Assembly (NCBI GenBank): GCA_946479075.1
Contig: CAMLDT010000235.1
Span: 1-5,108, forward strand
DNA from: an uncultured Polaromonas sp.
GTDB taxonomy: Bacteria; Pseudomonadota; Gammaproteobacteria; Burkholderiales; Burkholderiaceae
Length of the DNA: 5,108 nt
Reading direction: 5' to 3'
Shown: piece after piece, positions 1 through 4,746 of the stretch
How the letters are laid out: each line of letters starts with the position of its first letter
How positions within the stretch are numbered: the stretch's first letter is position 1
Notes under the pieces: model-generated
Database searches by the model: none
The model's input: only the letters and a program-made list of their open reading frames with translations
Told to the model about the DNA's origin: nothing
Made by a program: the position numbers and the translations under genes

Positions 1-21
1 CCCACTGCGTGACCTTTGGTG

Positions 22-50
22 ACTTTCTTTTTGGCGAAGCAAAAGAAAGT
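22..50. repeat. Palindromic intergenic repeat with a GCGAAGC tip
   Basis: A perfect 10-base inverted repeat, ACTTTCTTTT (22-31) and AAAAGAAAGT (41-50), encloses the 9-base loop TGGCGAAGC. The loop can fold further, because GC-GAA-GC (34-40) is the sequence of the unusually stable DNA mini-hairpin described in the literature. The element would then be a long AT-rich stem, a 2-base bulge and a GAA-capped tip. From memory, very similar sequences (GGTGACTTTCTTTTTGGCG followed by the complementary arm) recur between genes in Comamonadaceae and some Xanthomonadaceae. That recurrence is recollection and was not searched. The fold is visible on either strand. No function can be read from it. Confidence 0.7.
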
Positions 51-58
51 TACTTACC

Positions 59-75
59 GCCGGGCACCCCCCGGC
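59..75. repeat. GC-rich hairpin next to the AT-rich palindrome
   Basis: GCCGGG (59-64) and CCCGGC (70-75) form a 6-bp stem around the loop CACCC. It starts 8 bases after the AT-rich palindrome and is probably part of the same dispersed unit, since the CCGGG/CCCGG block usually accompanies it in sequences I recall. No poly-T follows on the plus strand, so it is not an obvious terminator in that direction. Confidence 0.5.
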
Positions 76-117
76 CAACCGTCGTTAGCGACCAGGCAGG
101 CGTGAAGAAAAACGCGG

Positions 118-141
118 CTTCGACAGGCTCAGCCCGAACGG
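118..141. repeat. Dispersed repeat of the TTCGACAGGCTCAGCCCGAA type
   Basis: This stretch matches a short repeat I recognise from many beta- and gamma-proteobacterial genomes, where it sits between genes in many copies. It folds as an interrupted hairpin: TTCG (119-122) pairs with CGAA (135-138), and GGC (126-128) pairs with GCC (132-134) around the loop TCA, leaving ACA as a one-sided bulge. The fold is visible in the sequence. The dispersed nature is recollection. A genome-wide count of this 20-mer would settle it. Confidence 0.6.
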
Positions 142-160
142 CGGTCTGTCGCCAGCATGG

Positions 161-181
161 ATCCCGGACCAAGTCCTGGAT
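161..181. repeat. Hairpin of the GGATCCCGGA...TCCTGGAT type
   Basis: ATCCCGGAC (161-169) and GTCCTGGAT (173-181) form a 9-bp stem with one mismatch around the loop CAA. It resembles another common proteobacterial intergenic palindrome (GGATCCCGG...CCGGGATGAC). It lies 19 bases from the previous repeat and 5 bases from the next hairpin, so the left edge reads as a run of stacked repeat elements. The loop and single mismatch are directly visible. Membership of a dispersed family is inferred. Confidence 0.5.
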
Positions 182-186
182 GACAA

Positions 187-202
187 GGGAGCGGCAGCTC
201 CC
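187..202 (-). terminator. Hairpin just after usp, probable weak terminator
   Basis: GGGAGC (187-192) and GCTCCC (197-202) form a perfect 6-bp GC-rich stem with a 4-base loop, 9 bases beyond the stop codon of the universal stress protein gene. On the minus strand it is followed by TTGT rather than a full run of T. It could therefore be an inefficient intrinsic terminator or a 3'-end-protecting hairpin for the DUF427-usp message. The position right after the stop is the main support. Confidence 0.5.
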
Positions 203-211
203 GTGATCGCC

Positions 212-649
212 TCAATCGCGCACGATCAGGATAGGCAAATGCGCATGCGCCAGCACCTGCGCCGCCACACTCCCAAGCACGAACTTTTCGAGGCCGCGCC
301 GCCCGTGTGAGCCCATCACGATCAGGTCGGCGCCGACCGCGCTGGCCGTCTCCAGGATGCCGCGGTAAATGGCGTGGCTTTCGACAATGGAGGCCGTCAC
401 CGTGATGCCCGCTGCTTCCAGCAGCACTCTGGCCTCACCCAGTGCGCTGTTGGCTTCGGCCGTCGCCGCCCCGAGGTACTGCGCCTGGCCATAGGCGAAG
501 TCGGTGCCGACACCACTGAACGCATAGGGGTCGATCACGTAGATCAGCGTCACTGCACTCTGGAAAGCCTGGGCCAGGCCCAGGGCTTTCTCCACCGCCA
601 TCCGTGAAGTGGACGAGCCGTCTACAGGCAGCAGGATGTGTTTGAACAT
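212..649 (-). CDS. Universal stress protein, UspA family, ATP-binding type
   Basis: This 145-residue protein is a single-domain universal stress protein of normal family length, and it is expected in the cytoplasm as a dimer. The N-terminus FKHILLPVDGS carries the conserved first beta strand and Asp10. The nucleotide-binding motif G-2x-G-9x-G-S is intact at Gly113, Gly116, Gly126 and Ser127, inside VMGSHGRRG...VLGS, followed by the final strand LPILIVRD. Proteins with this motif bind ATP and are usually induced by starvation, oxygen limitation or other stress. The specific stress cannot be told from sequence. The ATG is preceded by GAGGAG about 7 bases upstream, which supports this start. It lies 16 bases after the DUF427 gene, so the two are almost certainly co-transcribed. 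A GC-rich hairpin follows the stop. The family call is secure, but which Usp paralogue this is cannot be decided. Confidence 0.95.
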   Translation of the reverse strand: MFKHILLPVDGSSTSRMAVEKALGLAQAFQSAVTLIYVIDPYAFSGVGTDFAYGQAQYLGAATAEANSALGEARVLLEAAGITVTASIVESHAIYRGILETASAVGADLIVMGSHGRRGLEKFVLGSVAAQVLAHAHLPILIVRD

Positions 650-665
650 GATCGGACTCCTCGGC

Positions 666-947
666 TCACGCCTCGATCTTCACGCCCTTCCAGAAGGCAA
701 TGCGGCCTTTGATTTCTTCGGCCTCGGGTTTCGGGTCGGGGTAATACCAGGCGGCGTCGGTGTTCATCTCGCCATTGACGAGCAGCGAGTAATAACTGGC
801 CTGCCCTTTCCATGCACACATGGTGTGGTGGTTGCTGAAGGTCACGTAGTCGCGGTTCAGCGCGCTCTCGGGGAAATAGTGGTTGCCCTCGATGGTGACA
901 ATGTCGTCGCTTTGCGCAATCACGGCGCCGTTCCAGGTGGCCTTCAT
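666..947 (-). CDS. DUF427 family protein (small, uncharacterised)
   Basis: The 93-residue product matches the DUF427 family (Pfam also uses the name NTP_transf_9) over its whole length. Visible hallmarks are the N-terminal MKATWNGAVIAQSDD, a central CAWKGQASYYSL around residues 44-55, AWYYPDP near residue 66 and the terminal GRIAFWKGVKIE. It is a small soluble beta-rich domain. No reaction is established for single-domain members, and I assign none. An in-frame open stretch runs upstream to about 1205, but residues before this Met look like antisense filler and cross the terminator of the next gene. The ATG at 947 has the purine-rich GAAAGAAG about 4 bases upstream and gives the usual family length. 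The stop is 16 bases before the usp start, forming a two-gene operon. A GGCGG/CCGCC hairpin (966-980) lies in its leader. The promoter should lie within 948-1054, but I see no convincing sigma-70 pair there. Confidence 0.9.
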   Translation of the reverse strand: MKATWNGAVIAQSDDIVTIEGNHYFPESALNRDYVTFSNHHTMCAWKGQASYYSLLVNGEMNTDAAWYYPDPKPEAEEIKGRIAFWKGVKIEA

Positions 948-1054
948 AAGACTTCTTTCAGAGGTGGCGGATGCGCCGCCGGGACAGGGAGGTTTCACAC
1001 AATCTTCGCACAGTCTTCGCCGTCGCGGCACGGTGGCAAAAGGCTCCATCCATG

Positions 1055-1084
1055 AAAAAAGGCGTGATGGCCAGCCATCACGCC
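1055..1084 (-). terminator. Rho-independent terminator of the glycine zipper gene
   Basis: GGCGTGATGG (1061-1070) and CCATCACGCC (1075-1084) form a perfect 10-bp stem with a 4-base loop. Read on the minus strand, the stem is followed directly by six T (1060 down to 1055). It sits 32 bases after the stop of the glycine zipper protein gene. This is a textbook intrinsic terminator and separates that gene from the DUF427-usp operon. On the plus strand the stem is followed only by TTTGTT, so termination in that direction would be weak. Confidence 0.92.
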
Positions 1085-1116
1085 TTTGTTGACTGCCGGC
1101 CTTGCGGCGCCGCGGA

Positions 1117-1776
1117 TCAGGCCATGCGCAGATTGTTGCCTTCAACAATGACCCTGGAGCCAACGGGCACGGAACTGGACACCTCGACGTTGCGGGTGGA
1201 ACCATCGTTCATGCGCACACGCACCTGGTACACCGTGACCTTCTTCATGTTCTGCTCGATCTTGTTGCCGGCAAACGCGCCGCCGGCCGCACCGAGGACG
1301 GTCATGGCCGTCTTGCCGTTACCGCCGCCCACCTGGTTGCCCAGCAGGCCGCCGATCACGCCGCCAGCCACGGTACCCAGGCCCACGGTGGTGTTGCCGA
1401 CGGCCACACCGTTGACCTGGCCCTGGCGCTGGATGGGCGTCACGGCTTCCACCGTGCCACAGTCGGCGCAAACTGCAGGCTTGGGCGCCGGGGCCTGGGC
1501 CACAACAACAGGACGGTGTTGAACCACCGGTTTTGCCGGAGCGGTGTTGCTGGCCAGCTTGCTGCTGGTGCTCGATTGCGTTGTCGGTGCCACGGCGACG
1601 GCTTCGGTGCCGCCCGGCTGCGCGTCGGAGCGGTTGACCACCAAGGCGGCCGCCAGCGCCATCACCGTCACGCCCAGCACAGCCACGATGGCCACCAGCG
1701 CCTTGCTGTGCTGCATACGCTGCGGAAAACCGGGCTGTTGACCCGGCGTGGCGGGAATTTGATTGTTTGTATCCAT
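1117..1776 (-). CDS. Glycine zipper 2TM-domain envelope protein
   Basis: This 219-residue protein has a short polar N-terminus, one hydrophobic helix at about residues 26-47 (ALVAIVAVLGVTVMALAA), and a low-complexity Ala/Pro/Ser/Thr/Val linker to about residue 100. A CADC (CxxC) motif follows at 103-106, then a glycine zipper at about 132-172 (VGLGTVAGGVIGGLLG, then VLGAAGGAFAG), then a small beta-rich C-terminal domain (VTVYQVRVRMNDGS...VGSRVIVEGNNLR). This layout matches the 'glycine zipper 2TM domain' proteins of Burkholderiales, related to the SlyB/Rickettsia 17 kDa antigen zipper. It is predicted to be anchored in the inner membrane with the rest in the periplasm. There is no lipobox, since no Cys follows the hydrophobic helix. 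The start is fixed by AAGGAGT (1784-1790) about 7 bases upstream. It appears monocistronic with its own terminator. A role in envelope integrity is inferred from the family, and no molecular function is proven. Confidence 0.92.
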   Translation of the reverse strand: MDTNNQIPATPGQQPGFPQRMQHSKALVAIVAVLGVTVMALAAALVVNRSDAQPGGTEAVAVAPTTQSSTSSKLASNTAPAKPVVQHRPVVVAQAPAPKPAVCADCGTVEAVTPIQRQGQVNGVAVGNTTVGLGTVAGGVIGGLLGNQVGGGNGKTAMTVLGAAGGAFAGNKIEQNMKKVTVYQVRVRMNDGSTRNVEVSSSVPVGSRVIVEGNNLRMA

Positions 1777-1944
1777 GATGGGTACTCCTTTGTATGAGCC
1801 TCTGTTGTACCCAGTTCATGTCAACGGCGATGTAGGAAGCGGTGAGATTCGTAAGTAAGGGTATGCGCAGCACCCTTCCAACTGTGCAGTTTTGCGCACT
1901 TGCGCACCGCTTCATCCACGGCTCACACACGCTTTGCGGACGCT
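1777..1944. other. Intergenic spacer upstream of the glycine zipper gene
   Basis: This 168-base spacer follows the cupin stop and must contain the promoter of the glycine zipper gene. It holds the strong ribosome binding site AAGGAGT (minus, 1784-1790) and a TTGACA on the minus strand (1819-1824) without a credible -10 box at normal spacing. It also holds two copies of the self-complementary TGCGCA (1893-1898 and 1901-1906) separated by CT. No hairpin with a T-run follows the cupin gene, so the end of the upstream operon is not marked by an obvious intrinsic terminator. No small ORF here looks real. Confidence 0.6.
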
Positions 1945-2460
1945 TTACACGCCGCCGCGCGGGTGTGTCGGGTCGATCCACAACACCTGCTCGGGCTGCT
2001 CGGCCGGTGCAATGTCCAAGTTGATGGCGACGGCCTCCCCATCGCTGCGGCACAACACACACTCCAGCGGCTCGGTCGGGCTGGCATTGATTTCCTGGTG
2101 CGGCACATAGGGCGGGACATAGATGAAGTCGCCCGGGCCGGCCTCGGCGGTGAATTCCAGCTGCTCGCCCCAGCGCATGCGCGCCCGGCCGCGCACCACG
2201 TAAATCACGCTTTCGAGATGGCCGTGGTGGTGCGCGCCGGTCTTGGCATTGGCGTGGATGGTGACGGTGCCGGCCCAGAGTTTCTGAGCGCCGACCCGCG
2301 CAAAGTTGATAGCTGCCTTGCGGTCCATGCCGGGCGTGGACGGCACGTTGCCATCCAGCTGGCCGCCCGGGATCACGCGCACGCCGTCGTGTTTCCAGTC
2401 GGTGGCGGCAGGTGGCTGGCTGTGGCTGTGTCCGTGGTCATGGTTATGGTCATGGCTCAT
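1945..2460 (-). CDS. Cupin-domain protein with histidine-rich N-terminus
   Basis: The 171-residue protein carries one cupin barrel at about residues 55-150. Cupin motif 1 reads GAHHHGHLESVIYVVRG, giving likely metal ligands His77, His79 and Glu83. Motif 2 reads GDFIYVPPYVPHQEIN, giving His121. All four canonical ligands are therefore present, and a mononuclear metal site (Fe, Mn, Ni or Zn) is expected. The first 14 residues, MSHDHNHDHGHSHS, hold six histidines and look like a metal-binding tail similar to those of metallochaperones. The protein is predicted to be cytoplasmic, with no signal peptide. It could be a dioxygenase, an isomerase or a small-molecule sensor, and sequence alone does not decide. 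The ATG is preceded by CCGGAGA with about 7 bases spacing. It starts 26 bases after the serine hydrolase stop and is the last gene of the probable four-gene operon. The cupin assignment is firm, but the substrate is unknown. Confidence 0.92.
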   Translation of the reverse strand: MSHDHNHDHGHSHSQPPAATDWKHDGVRVIPGGQLDGNVPSTPGMDRKAAINFARVGAQKLWAGTVTIHANAKTGAHHHGHLESVIYVVRGRARMRWGEQLEFTAEAGPGDFIYVPPYVPHQEINASPTEPLECVLCRSDGEAVAINLDIAPAEQPEQVLWIDPTHPRGGV

Positions 2461-2486
2461 GCTTGTCTCCGGAAAGAACGGCTCAA

Positions 2487-3677
2487 TTATTCGACAAGGG
2501 CAGCGTAAACCAGGCTGCGAAACAGCGGCCGGTAGAAATCGCGCTGATTGGGCGCCTGGATCATCAGCAGCGCGTACAGGTCCTGCGCTGGATCGACAAA
2601 AAACGTGGTCCCGGCGATGCCGCCCCAGTAATAGAGGCCAACCGAGCCGGGCACCGGCGACACACCGGCCGCCGTGCGCACTGCAAAGCCGAGCCCGAAA
2701 CCATGGCCGGGCGGCAACAGGTCGCCGGTGGACGGCAGGCCGTCCAGGTGATCGGCCGTCATGAAGTCCACCGTGTGGGAGCCCAGCAAACGCGCGCCCT
2801 GCAGCTCTCCGCGGTTGCGCATGAACTGCAAAAAACGCGCGTAATCCATGGCCGTGGACAGCAGGCCGCCGCCCCCGCTTTCCATCGCCATGGGCCGGCG
2901 CGGGTCCAGCACGCGCATGGGCACACCACCATCGGGATCATGCGCAAAGGGTTCGGCAATCCGGTGGTGATTTACGGGGTCCACTGCAAAAGCAGTTTCA
3001 AGCATGCCCAGCGGCACAAAGATGTTGTCGCGCAGATAGTCCCCCAGCGACTGCCCGCTGACAACCTCCACCAGGCGGCCCAGCACGTCGGTGGCGCGGC
3101 TGTATTCCCAGACGCTGCCGGGCTGGTGCATCAGCGGCAGCGCCGCCAGCGTGCGTGAAAATTCCGCATTGCTGCGTTCACGCGAACCCATCTGCTGCTG
3201 CGCATATTGCCGCTGCACCGCTGCGGAACCGAGGAACTCATAGGTCAGGCCGGCGGTGTGGCGCAACAAATCCTGCACGGTGGCAGGGCGCCGGACGTCT
3301 TCCAGCAGCACCTGGCCATCGCGTTCCACGGCCACCTTCTGCCCCGCAAATTCCGGCAGGTACTTGGCGACCGGGTCGCTGAGCAGCAGCTTGCCCTGCT
3401 CCATCAGCATCATCACAGCCACCGAGACCACCGGCTTGGTCATCGAGTAGATGCGGAAGATGGCATCGCGCGACATGGCCTTGCCTGCAATCGGGTCCTG
3501 CTGGCCCAGGCTTTCAAACAGGCCAATCTTGCCCTGGCGAGCGACCAGCGCCACCGCGCCCGGCAGGCGGCCGCGGTCCACCTCGGACTGCAGCACGTCC
3601 AGCAAACGCTGCAGGCGGTCCGGGCACAGGCCCAGTTCCGCGGGCGGTGCGAATTCGAGCGTCTTCAGTCCTACCAT
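2487..3677 (-). CDS. EstB-like serine hydrolase (beta-lactamase fold, family VIII esterase)
   Basis: The 396-residue product belongs to the class C beta-lactamase/family VIII carboxylesterase fold (PF00144). Counting from the ATG at 3677, the nucleophile motif SMTK is at 78-81 (Ser78, Lys81). The second motif, Tyr192-Ser-Arg, lies in PGSVWEYSRATDVLGRLVE. The third is WGG at 351-353 (YYWGGIAGTTFFVDP), in place of the KTG of true beta-lactamases. SxxK, YxR/YxN and WGG with a length near 390 match EstB of Burkholderia gladioli, an esterase with little beta-lactamase activity. No signal peptide is visible, so a cytoplasmic esterase is likely. The frame is open to a GTG at 3713 (12 more residues), which would overlap the methionine synthase gene. 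I chose the ATG, one base after that gene's TGA, because the extra residues are unlike the family and the TGA-C-ATG arrangement suggests translational coupling. Neither start has a strong ribosome binding site. The physiological ester or amide is unknown. Confidence 0.92.
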   Translation of the reverse strand: MVGLKTLEFAPPAELGLCPDRLQRLLDVLQSEVDRGRLPGAVALVARQGKIGLFESLGQQDPIAGKAMSRDAIFRIYSMTKPVVSVAVMMLMEQGKLLLSDPVAKYLPEFAGQKVAVERDGQVLLEDVRRPATVQDLLRHTAGLTYEFLGSAAVQRQYAQQQMGSRERSNAEFSRTLAALPLMHQPGSVWEYSRATDVLGRLVEVVSGQSLGDYLRDNIFVPLGMLETAFAVDPVNHHRIAEPFAHDPDGGVPMRVLDPRRPMAMESGGGGLLSTAMDYARFLQFMRNRGELQGARLLGSHTVDFMTADHLDGLPSTGDLLPPGHGFGLGFAVRTAAGVSPVPGSVGLYYWGGIAGTTFFVDPAQDLYALLMIQAPNQRDFYRPLFRSLVYAALVE

Positions 3678-3678
3678 G

Positions 3679-4713
3679 TCAGGCGCCGTAGCGTTCGCGA
3701 GCCAGCGCAGCACCCTGGGCCAGCGCCTGCAGCTTCTTCAGCGCAATCTCGCGGTTCATGGGCGCCAGGCCGCAATTGGTGCAGGGCAGCAGGCGATTTT
3801 TCGGCACATATTGCAAGGCCTTGCCAATGGTGTCGGCAATCTGCGCGGGTGTTTCGATTTCTTCGCTGGCCACATCAATAACGCCGACCATCACATCCTT
3901 GCCTTCCAGCAGCGCCATCAGGTGCGGCGGCACATGCGAGTGGTAACACTCCAGGCTCACCTGCTGGATGCTGCTTTTGGCCAGCGCCGGCAACACCTGT
4001 TCGTACTGGCGCCACTCCTCGCCCAGCGTCTGCTTCCAGTCGTCGTTGGCCTTGATGCCGTAACCGTAACAAATGTGAACGGCGGTGGTGCAGGTCAGGC
4101 CCTGCGCGGCGCGTTCCAGTGCCTTCACGCCCCAATCGGCGGCGTCCTTCATGTACACATTGAAGGCCGGCTCATCGAACTGGATGATGTCCACACCGTC
4201 GGCCTGCAGCGCCAGCGCTTCCTGGTTCAGCAACTCTGCAAAAGCCATGGCGAGCTTGACGCGGTCGCCGTAAAACTTGTCTGCGACGGTGTCCACAATC
4301 GTCATCGGCCCTGGCAGGGTGAACTTGATTTTCTTGTCCGTGTGCGCACGCAGCAGCTGCGCCTCGGCGGCATGCACGCGGCCCTTGAGCTTGAGCGCGG
4401 CCACCACCTGCGGCACCATGGCGTCATAGCGGTTGTCGCGTATACCCATCTTGACTTTGTGCTCGAAGTCGATGCCTTCGACCTGCTCCAGAAAGCCGTG
4501 CACAAAATGCTGGCGCGACTGCTCGCCGTCGCCGATCACGTCCAGGCCTGCGTCCTCCTGCGCCTTGATCCACAGCAGCGTCGCATCGGCCTTGGCCTGC
4601 GCGAGTTCGGCACCTTCGGCCTTCCATTGCGGCCAGAGCTTCTGGGTTTCCGACAGCCAGGCCGGTTTGGGCAGGCTGCCGGCAATGGTGCTGCTGAAAA
4701 GTGTTCTTGTCAT
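3679..4713 (-). CDS. mesD: Core methionine synthase, MesD-like (MetE C-terminal domain only)
   Basis: This 344-residue protein is the catalytic half of cobalamin-independent methionine synthase (PF01717), without the N-terminal folate-binding barrel of MetE (about 750 residues). It would methylate homocysteine to methionine in the cytoplasm. The zinc ligands are intact: His213 and Cys215 in AVHICYGYG, Glu255 in SLECYHSH, and Cys314 in CTNCGLAP. GSLPKP (12-17) and IQFDEPAF (177-184, Asp180) match the homocysteine-binding loops. Short aerobic proteins with the features GSLPKPxWL, DGEQSRQHF and HICYGYGIKAN are, as I recall them, the MesD family. MesD was shown by mutant genetics to need oxygen and a DUF1852 partner (MesX) but neither methylfolate nor B12. 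The ATG is preceded by CGGAGA 4 bases upstream. The gene lies 33 bases after a flavin monooxygenase gene and 1 base before a serine hydrolase. The core MetE call is very secure. The MesD subfamily rests on memory, not on a tree. Confidence 0.88.
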   Translation of the reverse strand: MTRTLFSSTIAGSLPKPAWLSETQKLWPQWKAEGAELAQAKADATLLWIKAQEDAGLDVIGDGEQSRQHFVHGFLEQVEGIDFEHKVKMGIRDNRYDAMVPQVVAALKLKGRVHAAEAQLLRAHTDKKIKFTLPGPMTIVDTVADKFYGDRVKLAMAFAELLNQEALALQADGVDIIQFDEPAFNVYMKDAADWGVKALERAAQGLTCTTAVHICYGYGIKANDDWKQTLGEEWRQYEQVLPALAKSSIQQVSLECYHSHVPPHLMALLEGKDVMVGVIDVASEEIETPAQIADTIGKALQYVPKNRLLPCTNCGLAPMNREIALKKLQALAQGAALARERYGA

Positions 4714-4746
4714 GATGTCTCCGTTTGTTGATAAAAATTCTGAATG

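Noticed and set aside
9..206. 65-codon plus-strand frame starting MTFGDFLFGEAKES
   Set aside because: It reads straight through the palindromic repeats; the peptide is the translation of the repeat itself, with no ribosome binding site and no family resemblance.
966..980. GGCGG-ATGCG-CCGCC hairpin in the DUF427 leader as a regulatory element
   Set aside because: It has only 5 bp in GC-rich DNA, with no T-run, no overlap with the ribosome binding site and no known riboswitch features.
948..1205. N-terminal extension of the DUF427 frame (86 more residues)
   Set aside because: The extension crosses the terminator and overlaps the end of the glycine zipper gene. It has no family similarity, while the ATG at 947 gives the normal DUF427 length with a purine-rich leader.
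1102..1797. 231-codon plus-strand frame rich in His, Gly and Arg
   Set aside because: It is a shadow of the glycine zipper gene; the composition reflects the antisense of Val/Ala/Gly codons, and the frame starts at the terminator side without a ribosome binding site.
1796..1824. Possible sigma-70 promoter with TTGACA (minus strand, 1819-1824)
   Set aside because: The -35 match is perfect, but at 16-18 bases spacing the -10 position reads like AGGCTC or GGCTCA. The next AT-rich hexamer (CATACA) is too far at about 22 bases.
2438..2460. Short CATGGT/CATGGC repeats at the cupin start
   Set aside because: They are simply His-Asp/His-Asn codons of the histidine-rich tail, not a DNA repeat with its own role.
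2487..3677. True class C beta-lactamase (antibiotic resistance)
   Set aside because: The third motif is WGG instead of KTG, no signal peptide is visible, and the Tyr motif is YSR instead of YxN. This fits an EstB-like esterase better.
3451..4731. Long plus-strand frame of 426 codons antisense to the methionine synthase
   Set aside because: It covers a gene with clear catalytic motifs on the other strand. The translation has no recognisable domain, and long antisense frames are expected in GC-rich DNA.
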